From contig LUGG01000002.1 of the NCBI GenBank assembly GCA_001683735.1, forward strand, positions 868,001 to 932,000: a DNA stretch of 64,000 bases, in the 5' to 3' direction. Position 1 is the stretch's first letter, and every line of letters starts with the position of its first letter. The DNA comes from Grifola frondosa. Taxonomy: Eukaryota > Basidiomycota > Agaricomycetes > Polyporales > Grifolaceae. Shown here in pieces: positions 23,503-35,229 of the stretch. A program made the translations under genes and the position numbers. Under the pieces are notes generated by a model. It saw only the letters and a program-made list of their open reading frames with translations, made no database searches and was not told the origin of the DNA.

Positions 23503-24561
23503 ATGTTACCACCCAAGCGAAAAGCACGCCCTTCTTTCTTCATACAGGACGAAACTTTCTCCACACGTCTCAGGGAAGCCACGCGAGAGTACAAAAGGGA
23601 GGACGAACCCTTACGGGAACATCTCGGTCTCTTTCCCCAAAAAATCAGAAAAGGACGACCACTGGCCGTCGTTGTGCTGGATGGACCGGATGACTTCGAA
23701 ACCTACACCAAAAATCTATGCGAGGAGCTCGGCTTCAACTACTGCAACGTTGAGCTCGAGTATCACCGTTTTTGGGTTATCGCACGATAACTGCTTGCGC
23801 GAGGACTTCCTTGAATATGATCTCGATGAGATTCAGGACTCCGAGTTCTATGCAAGAGCCTGCGTGGACGTTCGTCTCGGTCACACGTATTTCTATTTCA
23901 GTCTTCAGGATCTTATGGGCTATGATATGTGCTGGAATGGGTCGCCTTCTCGAGCATTCTTGAAAATGGGCAAGGCTCGCAAAGAGGTTGATGATAGTCG
24001 CTTCGTGAGGGTCCAATTTCCATGCCGTACTTGAGTTACTAAACCATGGGTTCTTCTACTCGTTTAGCAGATACAAGTTACGAAAAGTGCGTGGCTCATT
24101 CATACTGTATCTAACTCGCTTTAACAATGTACGCACTACATTCAGTATACCAGTGCAATGCAGTGATGTTCTGGCCGCGAAGCAGACATCTCGAGGTCCT
24201 CCTCGAGACCCGGCTCTTTTCCGAAATACTTCAGACGATCCGACGGGCTACGGCCTCGCTACCCACAACTGAAACATTGTCGCTTGTGAACACGGTCCTG
24301 GACATTCTCAGCTGTCCGGCACTCGAGCTGCCTTCACATGGCTACGGCCTTCGGGACTACGACGGGCCTGTACAGGTCCTGGCTGACGCTGCACTGCGGT
24401 GGAAAGATGTCTCACTCTGGAACAGACTAGTCAGCTCAGGGAAGGTCGACGGGGACGTCGAAGTTCTTGGCATGGAACTCATCTCGTTAGCTATGGATGT
24501 GTTTGGGTGGCAATGTATGTCATACAGGTGCGTACACCTCGCTAGCACGTTGATCATGTGT
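23503..24561 (+). CDS. Unrecognised multi-exon or decayed gene
   Basis: The ATG at 23503 opens a frame starting MLPPKRKARPSFFIQDE and running to about 23790. A second frame over about 23800-24034 contains EDFLEYDLDEIQDSEFYARA. A third over 24127-24561 contains LVNTVLDILSCPALELPSH and VQVLADAALRWKDVSLWNRL. Composition and lack of stops suggest genuine coding in all three, on one strand and in order. I could not settle introns between them: the clearest short candidates are under 40 nt. It may be a gene with unusual introns or a frame-damaged one. I do not recognise the family. The helical C-terminal part resembles helper segments of large uncharacterised basidiomycete proteins. Confidence 0.45.
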
Positions 24562-25117
24562 TGATTATCACGTCCCCTATAGCCTGTGCAAAATGCTAAT
24601 GCGATGTCCGGAGGGGGTGAATTGTGGCATACTGACCGACTTAATCCATACTCAATACTATGACTATCGGGGTGCTATAGTAATGTCACCCAATAAATGA
24701 TTATTGTGATTCCCAACCACTAACGTGTGACAGAGTCGGATAGCTCTGGAGCAATGATTCACAAACATGGGCTTCTGTACACAGTCATTGACCGACGTTG
24801 ATCAATTGGTCTGGCCGGAACTTCTATCTCACCCACCGCACGCCCTGGTCAATTCGTGAACTGATCTACTCCCATACGCCGATTATGGCTGTCGCCCTTC
24901 ATAGATCGTCGTAACAATCGCATACTTACCCGAACCTGTCTATGCCATGGTAATCTCGCTCGCACCCTCGGCGGAGCAGATCTGTTCGACTGGGACATAT
25001 AATCTGTCCGCGAATCCATCATCTATTTCATCTGGACCGCTGATAATGGGTGTCGGTCCGACAGGCTTCTGGGTAACAGAGAAGGAAAATGTAATTTTCG
25101 GTGAACATACTTTTTCT
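24562..25117. other. Intergenic region before the FunK1 array
   Basis: No supported gene. It is the 3' flank of FunK1 copy A. Confidence 0.4.
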
Positions 25118-25818
25118 TTATAATTTCTCTATACTTGCCGATGATAACGATAGTGATTTACATAGAATGCGTATGGATGGGAGATACATGCGATAGCGCA
25201 TCATTGACAGGAAAGCTGAAGAAGGGATACATGGTAGTAGGCTATACCATGATGAAGTGCGCCACACCTGAGCCCGTCTTGACAGGAGATGGTCGGTCTT
25301 TGGTTCGCTGTCGACTGCATAGATGGCGAACCCGATTAAACACAGAGGACTGTAGTCTACCACTGATCCCTGGGACGTTTCCTCCTCTAGAGGCATTCAT
25401 CTTTCAAGGAGGGAGTAAACATGTTCCGGGGCCCTTTTCCCGTTTTAGTTGTCATTCTAGTCGTCTCCGGAAACTGATCTCCAAACTTGTCTGTGTGTGG
25501 CCAATCATCTCGGCTGAGAGCATTTAATAATAATTCGCGCATTGCGCAATGTCCATCCAACTGCGTAGCGGCCTTCTTTCTGGCGGCGAGCATCCTCGCA
25601 AGTTCTTCGGGCGATTCGAGAGCCTCAGCGCATATAGGTAGGAGCGTACTGCCGGATAATAGCTTGTGGAGTCGCTCTGCCTGATACCGTCCGAGCAGCT
25701 TCAGTTCGACAGATGCATCCGGCACATTAGTCCAATGAGACATGGATGCATCAGGATGCATCCAAACTACATGAAAGAAGGATGCATCCGTATGAATTAT
25801 ATAATTAATGATTAAAAA

Positions 25819-25907
25819 TGCCACCAGCAGGACTTGAACCCAGGACCAGGTGAAACATATAAACATAATACATTCATGCAACTAACCACTACACCACAGA
25901 GGCTTTG
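25819..25907 (-). repeat. tRNA-like sequence, left arm of FB1
   Basis: Read on the minus strand it begins like a tRNA D-arm (GTGGTGTAGTGGTTAGTTGC) and has a B-box-like GGGTTCAAGTCCTGC, then a TTTTT run as in Pol III termination. It does not fold as a complete tRNA. Confidence 0.6.
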
Positions 25908-27778
25908 TATTTTTGCGATATGCGCCCTTATAACATCCATATTTACTATGCCACTCCAGAATGTTCTGCTAAATTCCTCCCCCAAATATTCACCAAATCT
26001 CTTGATTTCTTTGTTCTCTTGGTCGCATATATTTCCTATGTAATGTTCTAATTTTGTTTAATAAAATATGCCATGAAGAATATATCATTTCTGATATGTC
26101 ATCAGACTCAGCCACACTAGAATTCCTTCCCCTGCTCCTCCATCAATTCTGCATGGTTTATCTTTATTTCAGATTCTCCTTACTTCTAAATGTCTTTCCT
26201 TTTATAATCTATATAACAGAGAGCTCCATACAGCAATAATATTTTATCTGCCCCTACTTTACTAGTTGATATCCACCCCAAATTTTGAAGTGAATACTCA
26301 ACCAATCCATATGCATGAGGCATCATCTGAAAGATGCATTATGTCTGAATATGATGACATTTATGTGAAATGAATCTGGCTCATATTCACTTTACAATGT
26401 GCAGAATAACCCTAGGTGATAGTTCTCACACTGATCTTGCAATATCTCTGTGTACATTTACTTGCTTTTTTTTTTTTCTTTTGCACAATGTTCATGTGTC
26501 TTATGCCATCAAAATAAGCTCTCCATCTTCTTGTTATTCACTGTGGTCACAGCAGTGTAATAGAATCACTCATTTGCAATGCTTCCTTCCTAGAAATATT
26601 TAAAGCTGCTATTAAATTATATATACATGTTAAAACATACTACAAATACACCCCTACAATATACCACAAAAATCAGAAGAATCAATGAAAAAGTGGATGA
26701 GATATGAAGAGATTACCTTTGGAACATCCAATTGTGGCTGAATGCTGCTATTCCGAGCTCAAGTCACCTGTACAGTGAATCAGATGCAAGATACACTGAT
26801 CCATCAATTGCCCCCCAGTTCCTCACCAAATTTTATATTCTTGAGCTTGTTTTGAAGCTATACTGTTTCTTAATTAGGCACTATAATTTGATCTTTTATT
26901 TACTTTGATTTAATAGTAAAATTGTGTAATCAACTGGTGAAACTGATAAGGATTTTAGTATCTCATTTCTTCTCTGATAAGCATCATTGAGAGCTCATTT
27001 TCAAGCCTCAATTGATACCCATAGATTACAATAACCTGCTTAAAATTAGAGTCAAATTCTATCTCAAAACAGTGGAGGAATTATTTCTATCATCTCTCTG
27101 AAAATTGCTTTGTGTGTTGTGAAGTGAGAAATGAACAGATTATTTCAATATAAAAAGCATCTTATTTGGACAAATTTCATCATTCAAAGATATTCTATGC
27201 ACATCAATTAACTATGTATATATTTCTCAACTTGGGATGAATATCAGACAGCAGAGTAGGAAGAAACAAAATTGTATCATTCTATGAAGTACTGTGTTAC
27301 ACAGATTATAAAAGGGTAGATATCTAGGAGTAAGACAAATGTTAAATGAAGATAATCTATGCAAAGTTGATGGAGGAGCAGGGGAAAGAATTTCAGTGTG
27401 GCTGAGCCTGGATATACTAGAAATGATATATTTTTCATGACACATTCTGTTGAATGAAATTAAAACATTGAATTAGAAAATATATGTGACCAAAGAAACA
27501 AAGAAACAAAGATATTTGGTGAATATTGGGGGGAGGAATTCAGCAGAACATTCTGGAAGGACTGTCCAGAATGGTATGTTTCTATTGTAATAACATAAGA
27601 TGATATATATATCTTCCAGTTCTACTGAATGATCACTTTCAGAAATGCCCAAGGTGAAGACAATATGTGGACAATTGAGGGAGAAATAAAGCAAGGAACA
27701 TACGGTGGCTGAAACCAAAACATATCATATATTTCCGAACATATGACACATTATATACAGGTAAGTGTAAATTATGAC

Positions 27779-27867
27779 TCATATGGTGTAATGGTTACTC
27801 TCAATACTACATTATGTTTATGTGATTTGAAGAGTCACAAGTTCCAACCCTGCTAGTTGCATTTTTA
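27779..27867 (+). repeat. tRNA-like sequence, right arm of FB1
   Basis: ATATGGTGTAATGGTTACTC (A-box-like) is followed about 40 bp later by CAAGTTCCAACCCTGC (B-box-like) and TTTTT. It lies in inverted orientation to the left-arm copy. Confidence 0.6.
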
Positions 27868-28901
27868 TTGAGAGATTATATAATCAATGAGACGGATGCA
27901 TCTGTGATGAACAGATGTATCCATTTAGCAATGGATGTATCTGGTAAGTGCCTAACAGACTCATTAATGTAATGTGCTGAATGCATCCATTCCTCATTGG
28001 ACTTATGTGACGGATGCATCCGTCGAACTGAAACTCTACACCGTCCACAGAACCACACCAACATCATATTAATGAGTTTGTTGAAGGGGGTGTGCGGGGC
28101 CCATTCATCGCCAGCAAAGCAGAGTATTTCGTCATTGGACAATAGGATTATGCCGCTGTTCATTGCCTCTCGCTTGGCGCGTCCACATGTATATTCACCG
28201 TCACGAAACACGCAGTCGTCGAAAAACTCTGGCATGAAACTTTTGACGTCCACACAGTTGTGCTTGAGGTATCGAACTCCGAAGTAGAGCAGCACGTAAA
28301 AGAATGACTCCAGTTCATCCTGGATTGTTAGCCGCCAATATTTGTCGGTGAGGATCTTTTTCGACATAAACTGCCAAGTTCCCTGGAAACAATGTCCATA
28401 AGATGTATGCGACAATGTAAGTAGAAAGAACCTCACAGTACGGCAGGTACACCAGAATGCTGCCTTCCAAGCGAGACACGTTCGAACGCAGTGGATGCCC
28501 ATCTTCGGCCTCGTCTTGATCCTCATCGCATTGCATCTTCTCGTCCTCATCTGGAAGGTCAGAGTCATATCGCCACATATCCTTGAGGTGCACGAACGTC
28601 TTGTCCTGAACATCGAGGGCCACGTAGCTCCGAGCGCCATGACCAACTAGACCAGGTGTGACATGTCGCGGCTTCCCTACCAGAAAGTAGCGTGTTCCCT
28701 TCTTTTCGTCTTCAACCGATAGTTTGTATCGAGGCACATTACCGTCGAGCGACTGCTTGAACAGCTCTCGGATGTAATCGAATGGGTACGGTGAGCAGCT
28801 TCAGTTGGACGGGTGTGTCTGCGTCATATGTCTCATGAGGGACGGGTGCATCCGTCACATAGACAGGTGCATCTGTCTCATTAATTATATAATTAATGAT
28901 T

Positions 28902-28990
28902 AAAAATGCAACAGGCAGGACTTGAACTCATGACTTCCCACAACATGCAAGTGCAACATGTTCATGCAACTAACCACTACACCACAGAGG
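28902..28990 (-). repeat. tRNA-like sequence, left arm of FB2
   Basis: On the minus strand it reads CTCTGTGGTGTAGTGGTTAG, later GAGTTCAAGTCCTGCC, then a T-run: A-box, B-box and Pol III terminator-like order. Nearly identical to the right-arm copy. Confidence 0.65.
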
Positions 28991-31213
28991 CTTTATATTT
29001 AACATATTCATCATAATTTATAACATCTATATTCATCATGCCACTCAAATGTTCTGCTCAATATCTCCTTCAAATATTCATCAAATCTCTTTATTTCTTC
29101 ACTTTCTTGATCATCTATATTTTCTATTTCATGTTCTGAATTTTACTAAGCAAAATATCTTATAAAAAGTATACCATTTCTGAAAGCTGATAAATATAGG
29201 CTCAGCCACCCTGCATTTTCTTCACCTGCTCCTCCATTAAGTCTGCATGGATTATCTTCACCAGACTCTGCATGGTATTATAGTGTTATCCTAATATGCT
29301 AGCAGTCAGCATTGTAATGTCATCTAATATAATAGGTCCTACTAGATTATCTTCAGGGCCCTGCTATAACTTAGAAACCAATAAATGTTTTTTATATTCA
29401 AATATCTTTATATATAGTAGAGATGCCAATATGATATTTACACATCCATATAATGAGAGGTTACATGCAGCATTCTCCATCAGCATTGGAGTGAACTATA
29501 TGTATATTGGAATATATCTAGTCATCTAATGAGAGATTACACATAGTGTTCTATAAGTAGTTTGTAAGTAAGAAAGAAAAGCATAAGGTAATGAGTGATA
29601 TACACACCTCAGTCAGTGTCAAAGCGAACAATCAAAACTATATAGTTATTACGCGGCTGCGTGATGAGCAGATAAATCCAATGAAGGGTAGGAATGCAAA
29701 AACAAAAGAAATGATATCTATCAGTACGTGCAGATGCCAGTAATAACTGATGGTGTTAAGTAGCGACTGTATCTAAATAAGGAAGAGAACAAGATGTAAG
29801 ACATATGGAACAAGAAATGAACACTGTCCTTGGCACGGCGTCACAACACCATGCACAGTTTGTTTATCTGACACCATATTCATATGTTGCCAGATTTTCA
29901 CCAGATATAGCATTGGTCATATGTTGTGAAAATATATCACTTTTGGTATATTGTGATTTTAGCCACCATATGTTTTTCTCTGCTTCCACCATATGGGTTC
30001 TTCTCGATAAGCATGATTTATGGCTAATTTTCAAGGCCCAATACATAAAAATACACCGTGAAAATCAGCTCAAAATTTGGGGCAAATTCCATTTGGAAGG
30101 GATGGAGGAAATATTTCAGCCACCCATAAATACTGTACATTATAGACCAAAGCAGTGGTCACAGGTCACACCCACCCACAACACGCCAGATTTTGGTACT
30201 GGTCGCAGGTCACAAGAGGCTTCACTGCTGTGTATGACCCACCTCAAAATTTACTGCGCCTGCAGTGCAACAACCTTCCCCGCTGTCTCATGCCATTCAT
30301 CACATGTTCCACTGGTTCACACTGCAGCACCAGATCGGATGCAGCATGTCACATGTCACACCCGATGCCAGTTTGGTCTGTAATGTACAGTATTGTCATG
30401 TGTGCTCTGAAGTGATTACTAGATGAATTGTTTCACCATAAACATTATAAAATATGATGGTACCCTGAGCTTTCAAGGAGGTCAAGCTGACAGAACATAG
30501 AGAGGAAGTGAGACTGTAGAATACATACACAGATATAGTGTGCAGTATATGTGAGCGGCAATGAACTACAGTGAACTATTTGAAAAAGGAAATATGAAAT
30601 ATCAGCCTTCCAATGCCTGACCTGATGGTGCATGACTTCATTATGTGTGAACTACAATAAGCTTCAAATTTCATCTGGTATTCAGCTGTGTGGCTAAGCC
30701 CATATCTATCAGCCTGTTACAAACTAGCCTAAGCCAATGAGTAGGCTTACTCCTAACTGCTAGTTTAGTACACATTGATTACTAAAACAGTCAACAAAGC
30801 ATTCAATGAAGTTGAACAAGTTGAAGTTTCAGAAGCATACAATCAATCTTTAAATATCATTCAATATTTGTACATACAATGGCTTATTCCCACCCTTCTA
30901 GCTTATTCATTGTCTGTCCTTTGACTAACCAAGATGACATCTTTGTCATCTGACTCATCATCTGACCAACATGTCGCATATCAGCATCTAACCCAGCATC
31001 TATGATCAAAAAGGGATGAAAATTGTTACACAGTCTTCAGAAATGGTATACTTTTTATAAGATATTTTGCTTAGTAAAATTCAGAACATTAAATAGAAAA
31101 TATATATGATCAAGAAAGTGAAGAAATGAAGAGATTTGATGAATATTTGAAGGAGATATTGAGCAGAACATTTGAGTGGCATGATGAATATAGATGTTAT
31201 AAATTATGATGAA

Positions 31214-31618
31214 CTAGTGGGAACCCATGTTTACAGCACAGGAAAGCCAGTAAGCAACTGATAACATTGATATTAATCACCGAATGTTACTGTTTAGTTA
31301 GTAACTGTTAAATGGTAACTGTTGAGTGATTAATTGTTAGGTGATGCAAATATTGCCATATTTGATAGATTTGTGCATGCTCCTAAGTCACGTGACTTAC
31401 CCTGCTCATGTTACATCAGTGCTGACAATGACTTGAGTTCAGAAACAAAATGAGCAATGTGTCAAGAATAATACATCAGTCTGTCATCAATGAGATAATG
31501 TTAGCAAGACTGGACACTGTTCTCTATGTGTTATCGCAAGTCTGTCCGGCTTTGGTAAAAAGTGACAGTTACTGCCACGTGGGTTATCCATCACGTCACC
31601 CCTCATCTTTTATATTAA
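31214..31618. mobile_element. 405-bp insert within the right arm of FB2
   Basis: The left arm of FB2 lacks this segment, so the other arm shows the empty site (TGATGA joined to GAATAT). It contains a perfect 16-bp palindrome TAAGTCACGTGACTTA at 31384-31399. No clear target duplication beyond about 3 bp and no coding sequence. Class unknown. Confidence 0.5.
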
Positions 31619-31636
31619 GAATATATTAAATATAAA

Positions 31637-31725
31637 GCCTCTGTGGTGTATGGTTAGTTGCATGAACATGTTGCACTTGCATGTTGTGGGAAGTCATGAG
31701 TTCAAGTCCTGCCTGTTGCATTTTT
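31637..31725 (+). repeat. tRNA-like sequence, right arm of FB2
   Basis: GTGGTGTATGGTTAGTTGC, then GAGTTCAAGTCCTGCC and TTTTT. One base is missing in the D-loop part compared with the left arm. Confidence 0.65.
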
Positions 31726-32649
31726 AATCATTAATTATATAATTAATGAGACAGATGCACCTGTCTATGTGACGGATGCACCCGTCCCTCATGAGACATA
31801 TGATGCAGACACACCCGTCCAACTGAAACTCTACGTACGGTAGCTCTTCCTCCGCCTTCTCGTCCATCAGCTGGTAAAGTGCGGTACTAGGTTTCACAAG
31901 CTGGGCGGTGGGGTCAAATCCTTGAACCTCATCTGTGGCATGTGCGAACTGCCAGAAGAATTCTCCCAGGATCTCGGGGTTCTTCTTGATGTCAAATTTG
32001 TCTGTGACGACCGTACCAGAGCGGTCCCATCGGATGAGTCGTGCAAATCTGTGCATCACTAAGACAGAATAGAGGTGTGTGCGTTGTTGATTCATGGCGC
32101 TCACCGCATGCGTGATGAGCTGTCTCTGAATTTTGTCCTTGTATTCCGTTTTGACCTCGAACGTGCTGTCATCATCGTCATCGAACGGGTCATCAGTCTT
32201 GCCATCTTTCTTCAACTCGACCCATATCCGTGGCTGGGCCAAGTGCGGCCGCCCATCTTCAGGAAACTCGGTGGACTTGCATAATACGATCTCCACTTGA
32301 TTCTCGGCGTGATAGTTGAGATCCTTGTAACATTGAAATTTGTATCCTGGACAGACCTCTCGTTCTGTGAGGGCATCGCGCTGGACAGAATTATCAGTGG
32401 TCGATAAAGTGGTTTGAGGACGGGAGTGGCACTCACGATGACCGACCATAACTTGATATAGGGCACTTTTTCATCGGGTATTTTGCTGAACATGTCATTC
32501 CAGGGCATATGTTGCAACAGCAAGCTCTCTGACTGAACTGGTATACCCGCCAAGAAGGCCAAATGGTCCATCTTTGCCAATGAGCCACTCATGCTGTAAG
32601 GACAAGGTTCAAAGTCAAATGGCGGCTCGTAGAACATCATTGAAGGCAT

Positions 32650-34599
32650 GCTGAGCAGTGTGGTTTCTGAAATATAGTGTTTGGTGGAGTGCAGTACTTG
32701 AGTTGGGAGTCGTTGTGAGGAGACCAGCATTTGATCATGGCACGTTTATAGCCCCACAGTAGCGGAGCTCAAAACAACGCGGATGTCGCCTGAAATTTTT
32801 TTGAGTGGCACCAACGCATCGGTCCGGCTTTTCTCGCTGAATGGCTGTGTAAATTGTGGCGCGGGTGCGTGCACTAAGCTTCAGATTCACGCCACCCTGA
32901 TGGTTCGCGGTCGCCCCACTCCCGATGCGATCAAGAACTCCTTCCGAGGGTCACACAAGGGTCACAAGTTGCATTCCCGGGCATGCCTGGCGGGAGTTGT
33001 CCATGAAGTGCCATTTGGTGTGGGTGGGATCAACTGCGACGAGAGGTTGTTGGCATGTTCATGATAATGTAGATGCGTTTCCTGAGAATGAATAAGATTT
33101 AATAGCCAACGAGACTGCCAAAACCTTGTGTCTCGGTCCGCTGCTAACGGCTGGTTGTTCTGGCCATGGATTCTCCACGTACCATCGGCTCCCATCTGGA
33201 GTCCACCTCTGGATTATGTGACACAGTCTCCACCCAGTATTTCGAATCAATTTTTGTAAGCACGGGCGGGAAGACACAGGAACAGGGGAATGAGTCAACT
33301 CATTGTATGAAACTTTGATAGCATTGACTCCTAGTGCGAGTGCCGCATTAAGAGTACCGAAAATATTCCACGGTATGTATTGCAGCAATGTGGAAACAAA
33401 TCCAGGAATGCTCGATGCGATATCACATTGTTACTAGGAGTTAGTTAGGCAAACTCTGGGAGAAAGTTTGAGCACCACATACTCATGTAGACCTTCACTT
33501 GTAGTTCGTTCTCAACGTATTACACATCCGTGGCCGAGAAACCAAAGTTTCCCTGCATGACAGATATGCATACTGATTTTGGGTTGGAATCCTCCTCGTT
33601 GTACAGCTTCTCTCGCTCGTGCATGCTGCGATACTCAAGAGCTCTGCATCAGACAAACGGCATATGTCTATGCATCGACAAAAACGACAGCACTGCTCTG
33701 TAACAGTCTTGTCCACCCATCTCGAACCCACCATTTCTGTGATGGACTTGGACGTAGTAAGGCGGCGATCTACCGTGGCGGCGCTCGATTGTTGCATATG
33801 TTCAATTTTCATTGTCGCCCGAACCATCGACGCCAGAATGATCAATGACATGTAGGGACTCACCTGCACAGTGATTCGCTGATGTGCTGCGAAGTCCGTC
33901 ATCTCGGAGTCGAGCCTCCAGAGGTGCAGATACCAAGACAAGAGGCATGAGATGATTTTGGGGTTTAGCATCAACTCAATATTTCAACGCCGAGCACGAA
34001 TGCGGCCCGGCGGGAGCCGGAATTCCACTGTCCGCTGTCCAAATTCCACAAAACAATGAAGCCCTATAAGCTATCACATCATGCACATACTTCTGAGCTC
34101 ACCTGGGAACTGTCCGCAACTACTTTTTTGACCCGTCCAGTTGTCCAAGTTGTACGCGATCATCCATGTACTTAGTGTCAGTCACGACGAAGAGCTTACG
34201 GGTCCGTCGCAACAGGTCTCACTCTTGAAGCTTAATCTCGTCTTTCGCACACTAGGCAGGTAGGACAGACAATAATTAACCTTCCTCCGGTATTCAGCTG
34301 GAGTTCGAGATGGCGAAGGATGCCGAGTTGGTCCACACGATACAGGCGTGTAAGTTATTGCGTTCGCCATGACGGTAGCCCGTCCGTGGGAGCAGGAAGT
34401 GTGCACGGTGTATGGATAATATGAGTGTGTCAATGACAGGAAAGTTATGTGTAGTACAAGTTAAAAAGAATACATGATGATAAGCTGTAACACGACCGTA
34501 TGCGAACATGAATGGTACTGTGCTGATCAAATGAGAACAGGAGAGAGCAGATGGTCTATTTCTGGTCTGCTGCCGACAGTGTAGATGGCGAACAGCGAT
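32650..34599. other. Spacer between FunK1 copies A and B
   Basis: The part just right of 32650 is the promoter of copy A and resembles those of B and C in layout. Minus-strand open frames at 33495-33974 (160 codons) and 33059-33388 show no family I recognise. They may be chance, or remnants of another gene carried in the duplication. Confidence 0.35.
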
Positions 34600-34939
34600 C
34601 AAACACATAGGGCTGCTGATTACCACCCTCCCATACGACGTTCCCACCTCGGGAAATATTCATCGTCGGAATCAGCAAACACCCGCAGTCGTTTCGCATT
34701 GTCCTTTGATAACTGGTCTCCAAACTTGTCTGCGACTGGCCAATCATCTCTGTTGACATATTTCAATAACAATTGGCGCATTGCACGGTGACTTTTGAGC
34801 TTGGCGGCGTCCCCTCGGAGTTGAGCAAGAGTGTGTTCTTCCACGAGGGGCTTGCCGCACCACTGTATACCGCAAGCGCCTGCAGGATCTCGCTCCCGTA
34901 AACTAGAATGGTTGTTGCGCGACTGGCCTGCAGTGGGAG

Positions 34940-35148
34940 TGTTGGAATTGGGCGGAGAGGCCCAATCTGGCATCTCCGAGAAGGTTATTGAATGTTCGGG
35001 TTAGGAGCTGAGTAAGCGATAGAATATTAAGTATTATCTAGTAAGTTCTGGATACAAGAGTCTGTATGTATATAAGCAGGGGATTTCCCTGCAAACTATA
35101 TAGAACTATACATAATATTTCCCCCATCCGGACAGCACAGTTGCAACA
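34940..35148 (+). repeat. Left LTR of the gag-only element
   Basis: 209 bp, TG...CA ends. It differs from the right LTR at two positions that I can see, so insertion was recent. Confidence 0.9.
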
Positions 35149-35165
35149 GGTTATGAGCCCTGCGC
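35149..35165 (+). promoter_or_regulatory. Primer-binding site, initiator-Met tRNA half type
   Basis: GGTTATGAGCCCTGCGC is complementary to the anticodon stem-loop of initiator tRNA-Met (GGGCTCATAACC), not to its 3' end. Drosophila copia and yeast Ty5 prime from such a half tRNA. Confidence 0.65.
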
Positions 35166-35229
35166 TCGTACTGTAAACCTCGGACTCTAGCTTTAATCTT
35201 ATCTCGCTCTCACATTCCTTATCTGGCGA

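Larger units (their letters stand above)
25693..28039. mobile_element. Long-inverted-repeat (foldback) element FB1
   Basis: 2347 bp, inserted in FunK1 copy A with a perfect 7-bp target duplication ACCGTCC (25686-25692 and 28040-28046). Ends read GAGCAGCTTCAG at the left and CTGAAACTCTAC at the right, the same termini as FB2. The inverted arms are long and diverged: roughly 25693-26160 pairs with 27366-28039. Each arm holds several GATGCATCC palindromic motifs near the tip, an AT-rich TAATTATATAATTA-like hairpin, and a tRNA-like sequence. The centre (about 26160-27366) is AT-rich with no credible protein. It is non-autonomous, and the transposase family is unknown. Confidence 0.82.
28793..31834. 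mobile_element. Long-inverted-repeat (foldback) element FB2
   Basis: 3042 bp, inserted in FunK1 copy A with a 7-bp target duplication GTACGGT (28786-28792 and 31835-31841). Outer ends match FB1: GAGCAGCTTCAGTTGGACGG at the left, and the reverse complement of the right end is GTAGAGTTTCAGTTGGACGG. Arms 28793 to about 29190 and about 31036-31834 pair closely; the right arm is interrupted by a 405-bp insert (31214-31618). Tips carry GGTGCATCCGTC-type repeats, then an AATTATATAATT hairpin, then a tRNA-like sequence. The AT-rich centre has an open frame at 29805-30383 (192 codons) with no recognisable domain. It is probably non-autonomous. Confidence 0.85.
25118..32649 (-). pseudogene. FunK1-type fungal protein kinase, copy A (two transposon insertions, catalytic segment missing)
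   Basis: Starts near 32649 (MPSMMFYEPPFDFEP) and runs leftward. Segments in order: FSKIPDEKVPYIKLWSVIV; after an intron ALTEREVCPGYKFQCYKD; then RTHLYSVLVMHRFARLIRWD and GEFFWQFAHATDE, hallmarks of FunK1 (PF17667) kinases. The foldback element 28793-31834 splits the exon between EELPY and PFDYIRELF. The next part includes YFLVGKPRHVTPGLVGHGAR. At about 28444-28386 the gene jumps straight from GSILVYLP to GTWQFMS, so the N-lobe and the catalytic loop present in copies B and C are absent. The C-lobe part DELESFFYVLLYFGVRYL follows. A second element, 25693-28039, lies between VWFCGR and YQAERL. The C-terminal tail RDDWPHTDKFGDQF ends near 25390. It cannot encode an active kinase. Excising the elements restores continuity with sister copies. 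Confidence 0.85.

Noticed and set aside
25700..28050. CRISPR-like array because of the GATGCATCC repeats
   Set aside because: Repeats are short, palindromic, irregularly spaced and in a fungal transposon. No cas genes are present.
29805..30383. 192-codon open frame within FB2 as a possible transposase
   Set aside because: No DDE/D pattern, zinc finger or helix-turn-helix could be seen, and composition follows the AT-rich surroundings.
33495..33974. 160-codon minus-strand open frame between FunK1 copies A and B
   Set aside because: No family recognised, and overlapping open frames on the other strand. Not supported as a gene.
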